Part shown: piece after piece, positions 47,200 to 58,471 of the stretch | Numbering within the stretch: the stretch's first letter is position 1 | Layout of the letters: the number at the start of each line of letters is the position of its first letter | The notes under the pieces: generated by a model | Seen by the model: the letters and a program-made list of their open reading frames with translations, nothing else | What the model was told of the DNA's origin: nothing | Database searches by the model: none | NCBI GenBank assembly: GCA_003013855.2 | Contig: PVNU02004155.1 | Location: forward strand, 1,116,001-1,180,000 | From: Liriodendron chinense | Taxonomy: Eukaryota; Streptophyta; Magnoliopsida; Magnoliales; Magnoliaceae | Direction: 5' to 3' | DNA: 64,000 nucleotides | Made by a program: the position numbers and the translations under genes

Positions 47200-48351
47200 A
47201 TGATACTATGAGGTCAACCTCATAGGAGTTTCCCATGAGGTTGAGCTCTGTGGGCCCCACCGTTATCTATGTCAGACATCCACACAGTGCATTTGGTGCG
47301 TCCCCCGTAGGTCATGGGATATCCCAAAAATCAGCCCCATTTGGAGCACAAGTGGGCCATACCATCTAAAACTGTGTCAAATTATGCCTAAAAATCTAAA
47401 AGCACTTTGATGAGGACATCAGGCCCTTTCGAGTGTATCAACGCAGGAGACAAGCGATGCTCGTGTCCATATGGTTTGATGATGAGCTTGGATTGAGTAC
47501 AAGTTCCTAGATCGTGGTGAAGACCTCATACATGTGTTCGTGACATGTGTAAGTTGCTTGAAGGAGATGATTTGACCGTTAGATCGCGAGGATGGTGTGA
47601 TCAGACCATTGGTTCATCATGGCCCACCTTCATCGCACCATCATCGGAGCCCATCAGGCATCTTAGATTTGAGTTTATCTTATGCACTTTTACTTAAATG
47701 AGTTTTGAGTCAGTGTGCGCAAATTTTTTGCGCGAATATCTTTTTTTTTTTTTTAATGTTTTTTAGTAGAGGTATTTTGGTAATTATGTTTAATTCCGAA
47801 TTTTATAAGGGTGTTGCCCTAAACCTTTCTCATTATTATGTTATGTTGATGAAAAAAAAGAAAACCCTTTTGGTGGCTTCTCTCCTCTCCTCTTGTGAAT
47901 CTCTCTTCCTCCCCTATCTCATCTTTTCTTCCTCTTTTCTTTGATTCTTCTTCTTCTACAAGGTAAATCTTCTTTTTTCTTTTACTTCATTCTGTCGTCT
48001 TCTCCATCAACCTACAACTTGAGATTTCGAGCCTAAACCCGTTTCTTCAGATTTTGTGATTTCCTAAACCGTAAATCATCCAATTTCCTGGACTAGAGAA
48101 TTCCCTCGAGTGATTGGACATAACCATGTAAGATCAATGGTTCTATTCCTTGCTGGATCCAATCCACGCATCAATATGAACCCAGTACAGCGTGTATGTG
48201 ATGATGACTCCTTTTATTACATGTTCTTTTATGGATTTCTTAGTTATGATGATGTTCGCTTAATGTTAAATTGATTTGTTTACATGATTCCGCTACGTTC
48301 ATATGTTTCACATGCATACATGATTAGGATAGGCTGTCCTGCATCAAATTT

Positions 48352-48363
48352 TGGTATCAGTGC
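48352..48363 (+). promoter_or_regulatory. Primer binding site of the gypsy element
   Basis: TGGTATCAGTGC, five bases after the 5' LTR, matches the initiator tRNA-Met primer site (TGGTATCAGAGC) with one change. Confidence 0.8.
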
Positions 48364-48399
48364 TTAGGTTCTTGCATGGTTCATCATAGATCGAGTTAT

Positions 48400-48790
48400 C
48401 CAAAGTCTAGGATTTATATTTTCTAAATTGCATGAGTCTAGATTAATCTGGGAATTTTCAGATTTGCATTTAATTCCAAGTTTGAATTTTCAGATTTGCA
48501 ATCCTTGCTCGACCTAAATCTGAAATTTCAGATTTTAGTGCATAATCCTGAATTTTCCAGATTTGCGTCTCTTAAAGACCTAAATATGAAATTTTCATAT
48601 TCATTTTGCATTCAAAATTTCAGATCTTAATTGTTCAGATTCTTACGACCTATTGGATCTAGATCTGAATTTTCCAAGTTTGAATCTCTTTGGAGCCAAA
48701 TCTGAATTTTTCAGATTCACATCCTAGTTATCATCAAATCTGAAAATTTCAAGGTTTGCACATCATCGTAGATTTAGGTTCATCTCATTC
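48400..48790 (+). repeat. AAATCTGAA/TTCAGATTT palindromic repeats in the gypsy leader
   Basis: The untranslated leader iterates a motif of the form AATCTGAATTTTTCAGATT at 25-60 bp spacing, at least eight times in degenerate form. 48516-48535 is a perfect 20-bp palindrome. Confidence 0.8.
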
Positions 48791-48904
48791 GTGTTTTGAG
48801 TTAATCAGTCCATCGAGTTGTAGAGTCTACCCGTAATGAATGGAGTATAGGCACTTGAGATCCTCAGGGCCATCAAGTGTTGTCGTTATGGCCTTCGAGA
48901 CCCA

Positions 48905-49390
48905 ATGGAAAACCGAACTTCGATGATTTGGCATTATTTAATGGTCACATGGACCCACAAACATTCCTTGATTGGCTTGAAGACTTGAACTATTATTTTG
49001 ATTGGTATGATATGTCGGAGAGCCGTTGAGTGAGGTTCGCCAAGTTGAAATTGGTGGGTCAAGGCAAGTTGTTTTAGACGGACTTGGAGCGAAAAATTGA
49101 GCGTAGAGGTGGAGCCCCGATCTCACAATGGGACAAGATGAAAGAGCGTTTAAAAGAAAAGTATCTTCGCATCTCCTATCATCAAAGGCCCTTAGCTCAG
49201 GAAAGAATCGTCTCACCTTCCTGTCCAAAAAGGGAACTAATATGGTCACCTTCTTGTAAAGTGGTCCAACCCGTCATTAAGGAAATCTCGACTTTTGAGC
49301 AATTTGAAGAGTGTTTGCCACTAATTATATTTCCCTGGGAGCGAGATAATGCCTTGGTGAATGGCAAGTTGGAAGGGTCCAAACAAGTTG
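48905..49390 (+). pseudogene. Gypsy gag remnant
   Basis: Reading through stops: DPQTFLDWLEDLNYYFDWYD, then VRFAKLKLVGQGKL, then SQWDKMKERLKEKYL, the retrotransposon gag capsid-like block. Stop codons near 49027 and 49076 break it. The later part (to 49390) is open but unlike known gag. Confidence 0.8.
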
Positions 49391-49839
49391 CGTATGAAGA
49401 GGTTGAGTAAGTGTCTGAAATCGATAGTGATGAAGAAGAAGAAATTGAGGCATCACTCACCATTGCTGGGCATGAAAGAGTGTGTGCTAGTGATGAAAAG
49501 GTCGAAGAGATTGAGACCGCATCACTTCCAGATGTTACGTGTGACTTGAATGATGGAAAGTCTCAATCTAAGTCTCTTACCATAGTGAACACGAGTGAAA
49601 TTGAAAGGGAGACTGGTGTGGATTCAATGATGGATGACTTATGGGGCGAACTTCCACCAAAGCGGGACATTTGACACGCAATCGATCTTGTCCTTGGGTC
49701 GATTCTGTCAAGATTTCCCCCTTACTGAGTGAACCTGCAGAACACGCGAAAACGCAGAGGCAATTTGATAAATTTCTTAGCAAAGAGTTCACTCAAGAGA
49801 GTTTAAGTCTTGAGTCGTATTCTGTGTTGTGCCCGCCCT

Positions 49840-50240
49840 TTTTAGTTTCAAGTACGATGGCACGTGGCGCACATGTGGGCACATTTTGGCTGTCCACAAA
49901 ATTTTAGTCAAGGTTCAATTCACCTTGCGTTGTATTCACGTCATGATGGATGTGATGGCCAGAGCCCCTATCCCACATCTTGATGACATTTTGGACATAA
50001 TGGCCAATGCTAAGATTTGCTCAAGACTTGGTATCAGAAGTGTGCTCTCAAGTATTGGGGTACTTGAACATTATCCTTGTTTATAACATGTACGAGGAGC
50101 AATACCTCTATCAGTTAGAGCGGGTTCGTGGAATTCTAAAGAGTGAAAAATTATGTGTCACTTGTAAGAAGTATTATTTTGTTGAAATTTCTTTAGTTAT
50201 ACTAATTGAGTTGTTTATTTTGAGTTCATCACTTCACTAG
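49840..50240 (+). pseudogene. Gypsy reverse transcriptase scraps
   Basis: 49848-50040 reads DGTWRTCGHILAVHKI..IPHLDDILDIMA, the RT fingers to palm start, then skips directly to YLNIILVYNMYEEQYLYQLE (50055-50120), the equivalent of the YxDDILVYS box. Both catalytic aspartates of that box are lost (YLNI in place of YxDD). The region between the two scraps is deleted. Confidence 0.8.
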
Positions 50241-50260
50241 AGCGTCCTTTAGTTTTATTT

Positions 50261-50843
50261 ATGTCCGTCTCACGTAGGTCATCAGAGTCAACTGATGCAT
50301 TTTCCCGGCACATTCATGAGTTGCATTTAGACATTAGAAAACGGATAAATGTAAGCAATGAAAATTATAAACATTCAGTTGACTTGCATCGTAAAGTTAA
50401 AGAATTCCATGAGGGAGATTATGTAATGGTTCAGATGAGGCCAGAGCGGTTGCCTCAGGGTGCCGCTAGAAAGTTACAAGCGTGCGATGCTGAACTGTTC
50501 AAAGTCTTGCGAAAAATTGGGTCCAATGTGTACAAGATAGACCTTCCACTCACCTAACATGGGGATCAATCCAACAATCAATGTGGAAGATCTAGTCCCT
50601 TGTCCAAACCCTCACATAGACCATACTCCCCATGCTTGGCCATATTCAGAATTTTCTTCCCAACATATTCCACTTATCCCAACTTTACCTGAACAAAGAG
50701 AAGGGATTGTGGATGAAGAGATTGTATCCACACGAGATGGAGGCTTTCAAAGATACTTTGTTAAATGGAAGAACAGGCCATCATCCAATTGTACATGGCT
50801 TACAAAAGCAGAATTACAGAGACTTGATCCAGATTTGTTTTAG
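50261..50843 (+). pseudogene. Gypsy integrase C-terminus and chromodomain
   Basis: 50270-50557 reads HELHLDIRKRINVSNENYK, then FHEGDYVMVQMRPERLPQG and KIGSNVYKIDLP, the GPY/F-type C-terminal integrase module. A frameshift at about 50558 leads into MGINPTINVEDLV and, at 50700-50843, the chromodomain block EEIVSTRDGGFQRYFVKWKN..CTWLTKAELQRLDP. In this lineage the chromodomain directs integration to marked chromatin. Confidence 0.88.
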
Positions 50844-52187
50844 AGGCACAAGAGTTTTACCTCGCCGGAGTCGAGCTCTTCTAAACTGAGGGGAGTTGAT
50901 GAGGACATCAGGCCCTTTCGAGTGTTTCAGCGCAGGAGACGAGTGATTCCCATGTCCATATGGTTTGATGATGAGCCTGGATCGAGCCAAGTTTCTAGAT
51001 CGTGGTGAAGACCTTACACATGTTCGTGGCATCTGTAAGTTGCTTGGAGGAGATGATTAGACCATTGGATCGCGGGGATGGTGTGATCGGACCGTTGGTT
51101 CATCGTGGCCCACCTTTATCGCACTATCACCGGAGCTCATCAGACATCTCAGATTTGAGTTTATCTCATGCACTTTTACTTATTTGAGTTTTGAGTCAGT
51201 GTGCGCATATTTTTTTTTTTTTTGCGCGAATGTCTTTTTTTTTAAATTTTTTTAGTAGGGGTATTTTGGTAATTATGCTTAATTCTGAATTTTATAAGGG
51301 TGTTGTCTTAAACCTTTCTTATTATTATGTTATATTGATGAAAGAAAAGAAAACCCTTTTGGTGGCTCCTCTCCTCTTCTCTTGTGGATCTCTCTTCCTC
51401 TCTCATCTCATCTTTTCTTCCTCTTTTCTCTGATTCTTCTTCTTCTACAAGGTAAATCTTCTTTCTTCTTTCTTCTTTTACTTTTTTCTTTACCTTTTTC
51501 CATTAACCTACAACTTGAGATTTCAAGCCTATACCTGTTTCTTTAGATTTTGTGATTTCCGAACCCAGAAATCATCTGATTTCCTAGACTAGAGAATTCC
51601 CTTGAGTGATTGGACATAACCATGCAAGATCGAGGGTTTTGTTCCTCACGGGATCCAATCCACGCATGAATCTGAACTCGGTACAGCATGTATGTGATGA
51701 TGGCCCCTTATATTACATGTTCTCTTATGGATTTCTTAGTTATGATGATGTTCGCTTAATGTTAAATTGGTTTTTTTACATGATTCCACTACGTTCATAT
51801 GTTTCACATGCATACATGATTAGAATAGGCCGTCCTGCATCACACTTGGTGGGACCCACCTGTGTTTTAGATATGGCTGAAACTTGGTGTGACCCCTCAT
51901 CCAAGTGGGGCACACATAATGGATGGTTTGGATGTCTGAACCACATCTCAGTGCGTCTTATAAACGATCATGAATGTTTCAATGGGTGGATATCTACTCT
52001 CAATTCTTGCTGTGATGTGACCCACCTAAATCATGGATTGGGCCTGATTTTTAGGCCCATGGCCCACCATGGAAGGGTGCATCTGACTGATGAGGTGGAT
52101 GTCCGTCACACATTACGGTGGGGCACACAAATGAGAGCTCGACCTCATGGGAAGCTTCTCATGAGGTCGACTTCATAGTACCTTCTT

Positions 52188-52229
52188 CCCCCCCCCCCCC
52201 CCCCAAACACACACACACACACACACACA
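52188..52229. repeat. (C)17 followed by (AC)11
   Basis: A pure C17 run (52188-52204) then AC dinucleotides to 52229, directly at the junction between the MITE and the copia 5' LTR. Long C runs are prone to sequencing error, so the exact count is uncertain. Confidence 0.9.
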
Positions 52230-52310
52230 TAAAAGATAATGCTATATATGTATCTAATGTTAATGTTAGTGTGTGAGTACACAATCTTTTGTGTTCCTCT
52301 GGAGTATGTA

Positions 52311-52810
52311 TCGGCCGATACTATCGATATCACAATTCAGCAATATGAAACTGCCCTGGAGACAAAAAATCCACCGGTTCCTGTGTATCGACGATATTAT
52401 CGGCTGATATTGATATTATCGTGCGATATATCGATATCGACTGAGATATCAGCAAAATATCAGCCGATATCGCAAAATATCGACGATAATTGGACGATAT
52501 CGTCCAGTCGCACAAGAGTTCCTCCATTTTTTGTTTGATTTTCTTCTAGTTTCTCCTCCCTAAAAGAAAAAAAAAATTTGCATGGCTTATGTGGACTTTT
52601 TTTTAATTTATATTATGATTTAAATGTGTGTATTAAGGTCCATTTTAACAATTCCTGAAGTTTCATTGAAAAATTCAATCAATTTCCCAATGTTTCCCAA
52701 AATGCGTGATACATTACCCGATACAACCGATATATCCCTAGCGATACGCAATATGTATTTGTATCCCAAGGGTGTAAAACGTAACGCGATACTGATACTT
52801 GCGAATACTG
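52311..52810. mobile_element. hAT-type TATCG element, 500 bp, left end lost
   Basis: The insert interrupts the copia 5' LTR exactly between GGAGTATGTA and TGTAAGAG, as the uninterrupted 3' LTR (GGAGTATGTAAGAG) shows. The right end, reversed, is CAGTATTCGCAAGTATCAGT, matching the family TIR seen at 44339 and 61299. The left end starts directly in TCGGCCGATACTATCG, so the left TIR and part of the duplication appear deleted. Body iterates TATCG. Confidence 0.82.
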
Positions 52811-53599
52811 TGTAAGAGTGCTCTCTTCTAATATAATTAAACTGTGTTAGGGATGTGTGGGCTCTACAGCACAACAAGCCTTTTTTTCTATCAAACTCTC
52901 TTTTCTTCTTCCTCTCCTCTTCTTTTCTTCCCTTCCCTTCCAAACCTCTCAAACCTACTTGGTATGTGAGAGACGATCTTTGTATTGATAGGTGCTACAG
53001 GAGATTCCTATACGTTAGCAACCGTACGGCTGACATAAACTATTGTATGGACCGTACACTCAGTTTCGATCGGGAAGAACATGGTTTGATAGATCTTGAT
53101 TTCAAAAGAATTATGGTGATTTTTGTGAGATTTTTAGGGACCATCTAAGGTATGTTTCACTCATTTTTCTCTTTCGGTGGAAAATCCCCAAATCTCGATT
53201 TTTCTTCAATTTCTCCTAGATCGGTAATTGTTTCTCTGGATTCTCCTCACATGATGGGTTGGTTTGACTGTATTTGACTCTCCATGGAGTTGTTTTGGAG
53301 AGAAAAGGTGATGTGGGCGCGTTGTGAAGCCAAACAAGGGCCGGTTGTACCCTTTTTTTGGTCTTGGGGGGTCTAACTGTACACTAGGACACCTGATGTA
53401 TGCGCTGATGACTGATTCTCATATGTAAAAGAATGTTTGTGTTGGGTTCACACCGCATATGGTTCATGTTGATGAGTTGCTTCTCCTTAACTATTTCTGG
53501 GCCTTTCGGACCACCATATGCAATTGAGGTTTGATAGTTTTTTTGTGATTGTTTCTGTCCTGCGAGTTTCTTTGCTCCTGGGTCTTGCATGTGAACAAT

Positions 53600-54180
53600 A
53601 TGGAGGACAAGATGTCATCGGGATCTGGTGTGGGACCCCCAAAATCTCATCCCTTGTTGATCACCACCGTAAAGTTGAACGGTAACGACTATTTACAACG
53701 GGCTCAATCTTATCTGTAAGGTTGTTTTTAGGGGGCTGAGATAGACTTCCGTATATACTAGACAAAGCTCTAGATTCTATAAATGCAAATTTCAAGTCTT
53801 CGACCAAGGAAAACTACTAAATCATGGCTTGGCTGCTCAATAGTATGGAACCAACTGTGAGTAATTCCGTCATATTTTTATCTTCAGCGAAAAGGATATG
53901 GGATACATTCAATGGCATGTACTCGAAAGTTCAGAATATATCAAGAATGTTCATATTGATCTCAGGCATTGGAAGGTTTCAGCAAGATTCAAGATCCTTG
54001 AAGGAGTATTTCTTTGCTCTTTAGGGTATGTGGGATGAGTTGACCTCTATCATCCCCTTCCCTCTAACTGTATTGTAGACTATGAACACATATGGAAGAA
54101 GCATGAAGAAACCAGAAGTATGCAGTTTCTTTCTATGCTCAACCTTGAATATCATGGTGTATGGAGAAAAATAATTGTCA
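53600..54180 (+). pseudogene. Copia gag remnant
   Basis: From the ATG at 53600 (MEDKMSSGSG..) through LLITTVKLNGNDYLQRAQSY, a stop, and then in another frame 53824-54020 MAWLLNSMEPTVSNSVIFLS..AKRIWDTFNGMYSK, the UBN2-type gag block. GMWDELTSIIPF follows. Stops and frameshifts throughout. Confidence 0.82.
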
Positions 54181-54436
54181 TGGATTGTCTTCCCTTTCTA
54201 ACAACTATCTACGCAATGTGTCAAAGGGTCACTACATCATTCACCTCTCTTTTTGTTTTCTCGAATCGATCTGTATATGTTGTTAGAGATCGGTCTTTAT
54301 TCCACCCTAACACTAGAGTTCCTACATGGAGTGCTCAAAGACACGGATGTGATTTTGGATCAAGTACTCAAGACGGGGGCTGTGATGTTGATCGTGGAGG
54401 ACGTGGTAGTCGTGGCCACGGTGGATGAGGATGTGG

Positions 54437-54535
54437 ACGTGATGATCCTCGCTATTGCACTCATTGTGGGTGTACGAACCACTCTATCGATCATTGCTGG
54501 GACCTTGTTGGTCGCCCATCTTGGGTAGGTGTGTC
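54437..54535 (+). pseudogene. Gag zinc knuckle (CCHC)
   Basis: RYCTHCGCTNHSIDHCWDLV gives C-x2-C-x4-H-x4-C, the nucleic-acid-binding knuckle of copia gag, in a frame different from the upstream gag block. Confidence 0.8.
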
Positions 54536-55129
54536 AATGGCTGGTAGTGTCTCCACTAGTTTTGAGCAGACTTCATACGCAACTGCAACGAAGAAGTCTA
54601 CCTCAGGTGATTTTGTTCTCGTCTCGTGAAGTCTATGATGCCTTGATGTGATTGCATGTACTTGAGGTCCTTGACAGTTCCAGAGCCACTATAGCCTAGT
54701 CAGGTATTGCCCTCCATGTGGCCTCCTCCTACTTCCTAGGTCATTGAGTCTGGAGCTACCTCACACTTGACTAGTAAGCCCCATCTGTCTAGCTCCTATC
54801 TCCCTTCTATCCAATCACACTCAGTCATTGTTGCTGATGGAAACCAAACTCTGTATCTGGATCTGGTTCCATCAGGCTCTCTCCTACTATGAACTTATCC
54901 TCCGTTTTGCATGCTTCTAGCTTCCCTCTCAATCTATTATTTGTTAGCTCGCTTATGAAATCCTTAAATTGTTCAATCACTTTCTTCCCTTCTCAGTGTG
55001 TTTTAGGACCTCTAGACAAAGCAAATGATTGGTGTGGACTGTGAATGTGGAGAAATTTACTTTTTTGATGATGCACCCATAATAGCATCTAGTGCCTTGT
55101 CCTTATATAAGGAGTCAGTGTCCTGATGG

Positions 55130-55845
55130 CATTGTCGTTTAAGACATCCATCCGTGTCTACGTTAAACTTTTATTTCCTTCCATATCTGTATCTAAACTT
55201 TTGAACTATGAAACTTGTGAGTTCTTCAAACATCATCGGACTATGTTTCTTCCTAGTTTATCTGAGAGGAAACCCATGCCATTCGAGTTGGTCCACTTGG
55301 AAGTTTGGGGTCCTGCTCCATTTACCTCACTTTTTGGATATACGTATTTTGTTACATTCATTGATAAGTGCACATGGATGACATGGGTTTATCTCTTAAA
55401 ATCCAAGGGTGAAGTTTTTGGTATGTTTAAGCTCCTTTACAATGAACTGGTCAATCAATTTCAATACCCCATCAAAGCTTTACATTCTGATAATGTGGGC
55501 GAGTATATGTCGAATGTTTTTTTTGTCTTTCTTGCAGGATCATGGTATCTTGTCCCAAACAACATGTCCTCATACCCTTCAACAAAATGGTGTAGCTAAG
55601 CGAAAGAACCATCACCTGCTTGGAGTTACTCATGCCCTCCTATTTGGTATGAATCTTCCAAAACGATTTTGGAACGATGCCCTACTTGCTGCTGTTTTCC
55701 TGATTGATCTCGAATATTGTCACACAAGTCTTCATTTGAAATCTTGCACCCATGGGATAAATTGTTTCTGTTACCCCCTAAAGTTTTTAGGTACATGCTT
55801 TATTTAGATTTTTGGTGGGAGAATGATAAGTTGAGTCCTTGGGCC
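55130..55845 (+). pseudogene. Copia integrase (pre-integrase and catalytic core), broken
   Basis: CEFFKHHRTMFLPSLSERKP is the pre-integrase part. FELVHLEVWGPAPFTSLFGY carries the first catalytic position, with Asp of HSDVWGP replaced by Glu. ALHSDNVGEYMS carries the second (SDNGGEY with one Gly changed to Val). After a frameshift at about 55548, HTLQQNGVAKRKNHHLLGVT holds the third block, with Glu of AERKN changed to Lys. Inactive. Confidence 0.85.
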
Positions 55846-56318
55846 ATAAAGTGTGTGCTTTTTTTAGGTTATGCTTAGTCTCAAAGGGGTATAAGTGTTA
55901 TGATCCCTTGACTTGTAAAAGGTATGTATCTACAAATGTCACCTTCCTTGAAGAGATTCCATACTTTTCTACTGAAGGAAGATCTCTGCACAATCCTTTT
56001 GCTAGTCAGGGGGAGGTTATATAGTCTAATTCTATACCTCTTCCAGCCGTCTGTCTCGATAATGATGTGCTATCTTCCCCATAAAGTGTGTGCTTTTTTT
56101 TTAGGTTACACTTAGTCTCAAAGGGGTATAAGTGTTATGATCCCTTGACTTGTAAAAGGTATGTATCTACAAATGTCACCTTCCTTGAAAAGATTCCATA
56201 CTTATCTACTAAAGGAAGATCTCTGCACAATCCTTGTGCTAGTCAAGGGGAGGTTATATAGTCTAATTCTATACCTCTTCCAGCCGTCTGTCTCGATAAT
56301 GATGTGCTATGTTCCCCG
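55846..56318 (+). repeat. 235-bp tandem duplication within the copia pol region
   Basis: ATAAAGTGTGTGCTTTTTTT starts at 55846 and again at 56081. The copies (55846-56080, 56081 to about 56318) differ at scattered sites. Each encodes YDPLTCKRYVSTNVTFLE, the pol segment behind integrase, so the element gained a second copy of this piece. Confidence 0.93.
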
Positions 56319-56605
56319 TCTGTTCCAAAGCCTATTCTTGTGTATCATCAATGAACTAAAACTTGTACTGATCACCCACCTACCACTTTGTTGGCTTCTA
56401 CTGGTGGTTTAGGTATAAGCTCTCACCCTCATCCTCATGATAATTTTCCCATCGCTTTACGTAAGCCTCCCCGCTCATGTACAAAGCATCCCATAAGTAA
56501 TTTCGTCTCTCCTACCATCATCTTTCACCTCCTTTCCAATCTTTTGCGGCTTTCATATCCTCCTCTGCTACCCCGCACAATTTGAAGGAAGCCATGTGTA
56601 GTCTT

Positions 56606-58466
56606 TGAAATTGCTTCTTTTATATGACACATGAGACGCTAAGCGTGCGAAGCTTAGAGCGGAACTTGTAGAACTATGGCCAAGTCTTTGGGGGGGGGGG
56701 GGAGGGGGGATTAGGTCCGTTTAAAAATCCCTTCTAAAAACGTCTTGCCTAATTAAACTAATTAGCAATTATAAACTAATTAAGCAAGAACACTTAGCTT
56801 CCAAGCTTAAGTGGGTCCAATCACAAGGCTAGCATATAATTAGCAATTAAACAACCTAGCCTAAACATGCATAGATAATCAAATGATTAAACTAATCAAG
56901 CACCTAATCTATGCAACCTAAGTAGACTATATGAGAGTGGATCATATAAGCTCAAGTCTACTCTACTTAGTGAAAGTACATCTTATATGTGGATATGTCT
57001 ATCTAGTGCCGAGCATACATCTTAATCAAGCATGACTAATTAAGCAATTAAACCATACAAAGCTAGATTAACAATGTGCTCAACTCAATCACAAACACAA
57101 GCATGTATAGTGGTTCAGTTACTCTACTCCACTCCTGGTTCAAGTACTCACCCTTATGAGCACACTGGCATTCACTAGGGAGTTTAAATCAAGTTCCTTC
57201 CAACCTAGGTGTTTAAACGGTTCCACCCTACCGGGGAGTTTAACAAGGTTCCTCCCAACCCTTCGGTTCCAATCCAAGAACCTAGCGTATACTCCCGCCG
57301 GAGGTTTCCCACGGATACTTGTTTGAGTTTGTAGATCCAAACTCTCACACTCAATCCTCACCGAGGAAGGAGTGCAACCGAACTCTCAATATGACAACTT
57401 GTCGGATGAGCCCCTTGTTCAGCGCCGCTTTGGGTTGCTTGATCTCCGCTCTCCTGTGCTTCAATCAGCTCCCCTTTGTTCCCTCAATCGTGATGCCGTT
57501 GCGTTGCCAATGCCTCAACTCCACTTGATTAATCGCCTTGCATGGATGCTCTTGAGATGCCCAAGGTGATTGGAGGGTAGGTTTGAGATCTCTACAACTA
57601 ATGGGAATGGGTTGCTTAGAGTATCTCACCTACAAGGATCTCATCTAAAGCTTTGGATAAAAATATATCTATCAAATTTGATCCAAACTCTAAAGATCAA
57701 AGAGGGACAAGAGCATCTTCTTCTTTAAACTTGGAATGCTCCATTCTTGTGTTGAATCACAAGGAAGATGTCTTGGTAGGGTTAGGATTTGAACCTCTAA
57801 TGGTCTCCAACAATGGTGGCTTCAATCTCCTGAAAATCCTTCTTCTTCCCCTAAAAAACGACCCATAACCGTTTTATAGAAAATGTGGAACGGATAGAAA
57901 ACGGCCATAAAATGGCTAGTTTTCGACCGGTCATTTCTCAACTCGACCAGTTGGACTAGGGTCCTCGATCGGTCGGGCGACCGGTCGAATATAGGCCTGG
58001 ACACGAGATAAGTTGCTGTCCCATTTTGGTCGGTCACCGACCAGTATTTAGCCCAGCAAGATCATTGCACGCTATCCCTTTTGGGCCTACTGCCGACCGG
58101 TCGTGTGACCGATCGAACGACCGGTCAGAGCATGAATTTTTGCTGCCTTGTCAGTTGAGTTTTGCAGCAGTTCATGCAACCTCTTGGCCATCCTTTTGGT
58201 GATCTTTTGGGACACTTGATGCCAATTTAAGATGACTACAAGTATACTTAATTGGGTCAAGGTCATCTAGAGGTTATGGTTTTGGTTTGGTTCAAGGTTA
58301 AGCCTCTCCAAGGCATATCTTTTACCTGTTTCTTCTTCCTTGATGCGGCAGGTCCGTCTTAAGTCTTCGGTCTTCATCTTCATTAAGCTCAACCGACGCT
58401 AGACTCGCGAACCTAAGTAATTGACAAATAAGTTGCACTAGTATGCCACAAAAAAGTGCACTAACA
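56606..58466. mobile_element. Solo LTR inside the copia element, 1861 bp
   Basis: The insert begins TGAAATTGCTTC and ends GTGCACTAACA, with target duplication GTCTT / ATCTT (56601-56605, 58467-58471, one mismatch). Taking it out restores the copia reading frame from the KEAM block before it to the DWTKFMMEEMQ block after it, which fixes the boundaries. It has a G13 run at 56690, an imperfect GGGAGTTTAA..AAGGTTCC duplicated stretch (57178-57260), and ACCGGTCG-like clusters at 57920-58130. No coding domains. Confidence 0.82.
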
Positions 58467-58471
58467 ATCTT

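Larger units (their letters stand above)
47408..51842 (+). mobile_element. Ty3/gypsy chromovirus, internally deleted (4435 bp)
   Basis: LTRs 47408-48346 (939 bp) and 50897-51842 (946 bp) both start TGATGAGGACATCAGGCCC and end GTCCTGCATCA. A perfect 5-bp target duplication CACTT lies at 47403-47407 and 51843-51847. Primer binding site TGGTATCAGTGC at 48352; purine tract ACTGAGGGGAGT just before the 3' LTR. Inside are gag, scraps of reverse transcriptase, the integrase C-terminus and a chromodomain. Protease, RNase H and the integrase core are missing. Chromodomain after integrase places it among plant chromoviruses (Tekay/Del-like by wording). Confidence 0.92.
47055..52182. mobile_element. Fold-back MITE (about 540 bp when emptied) split by a SINE and a gypsy element
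   Basis: The left arm (GATACTATGAGGTC 47055-47068, then AACCTCATAGGAGTTTCCCA.. to ..GACATCCAC, 47216-47283) is mirrored by the right arm (GTGGATGTCCGTCACACATT.. to ..CTTCATAGTACC, ending 52182). The SINE at 47069-47199 and the gypsy element at 47408-51842 are both insertions inside it, so the MITE is the oldest of the three. Confidence 0.78.

Noticed and set aside
51606..52178. 190-codon + strand open frame
   Set aside because: It spans the end of the gypsy 3' LTR and the right half of a MITE; no gene-like signal.
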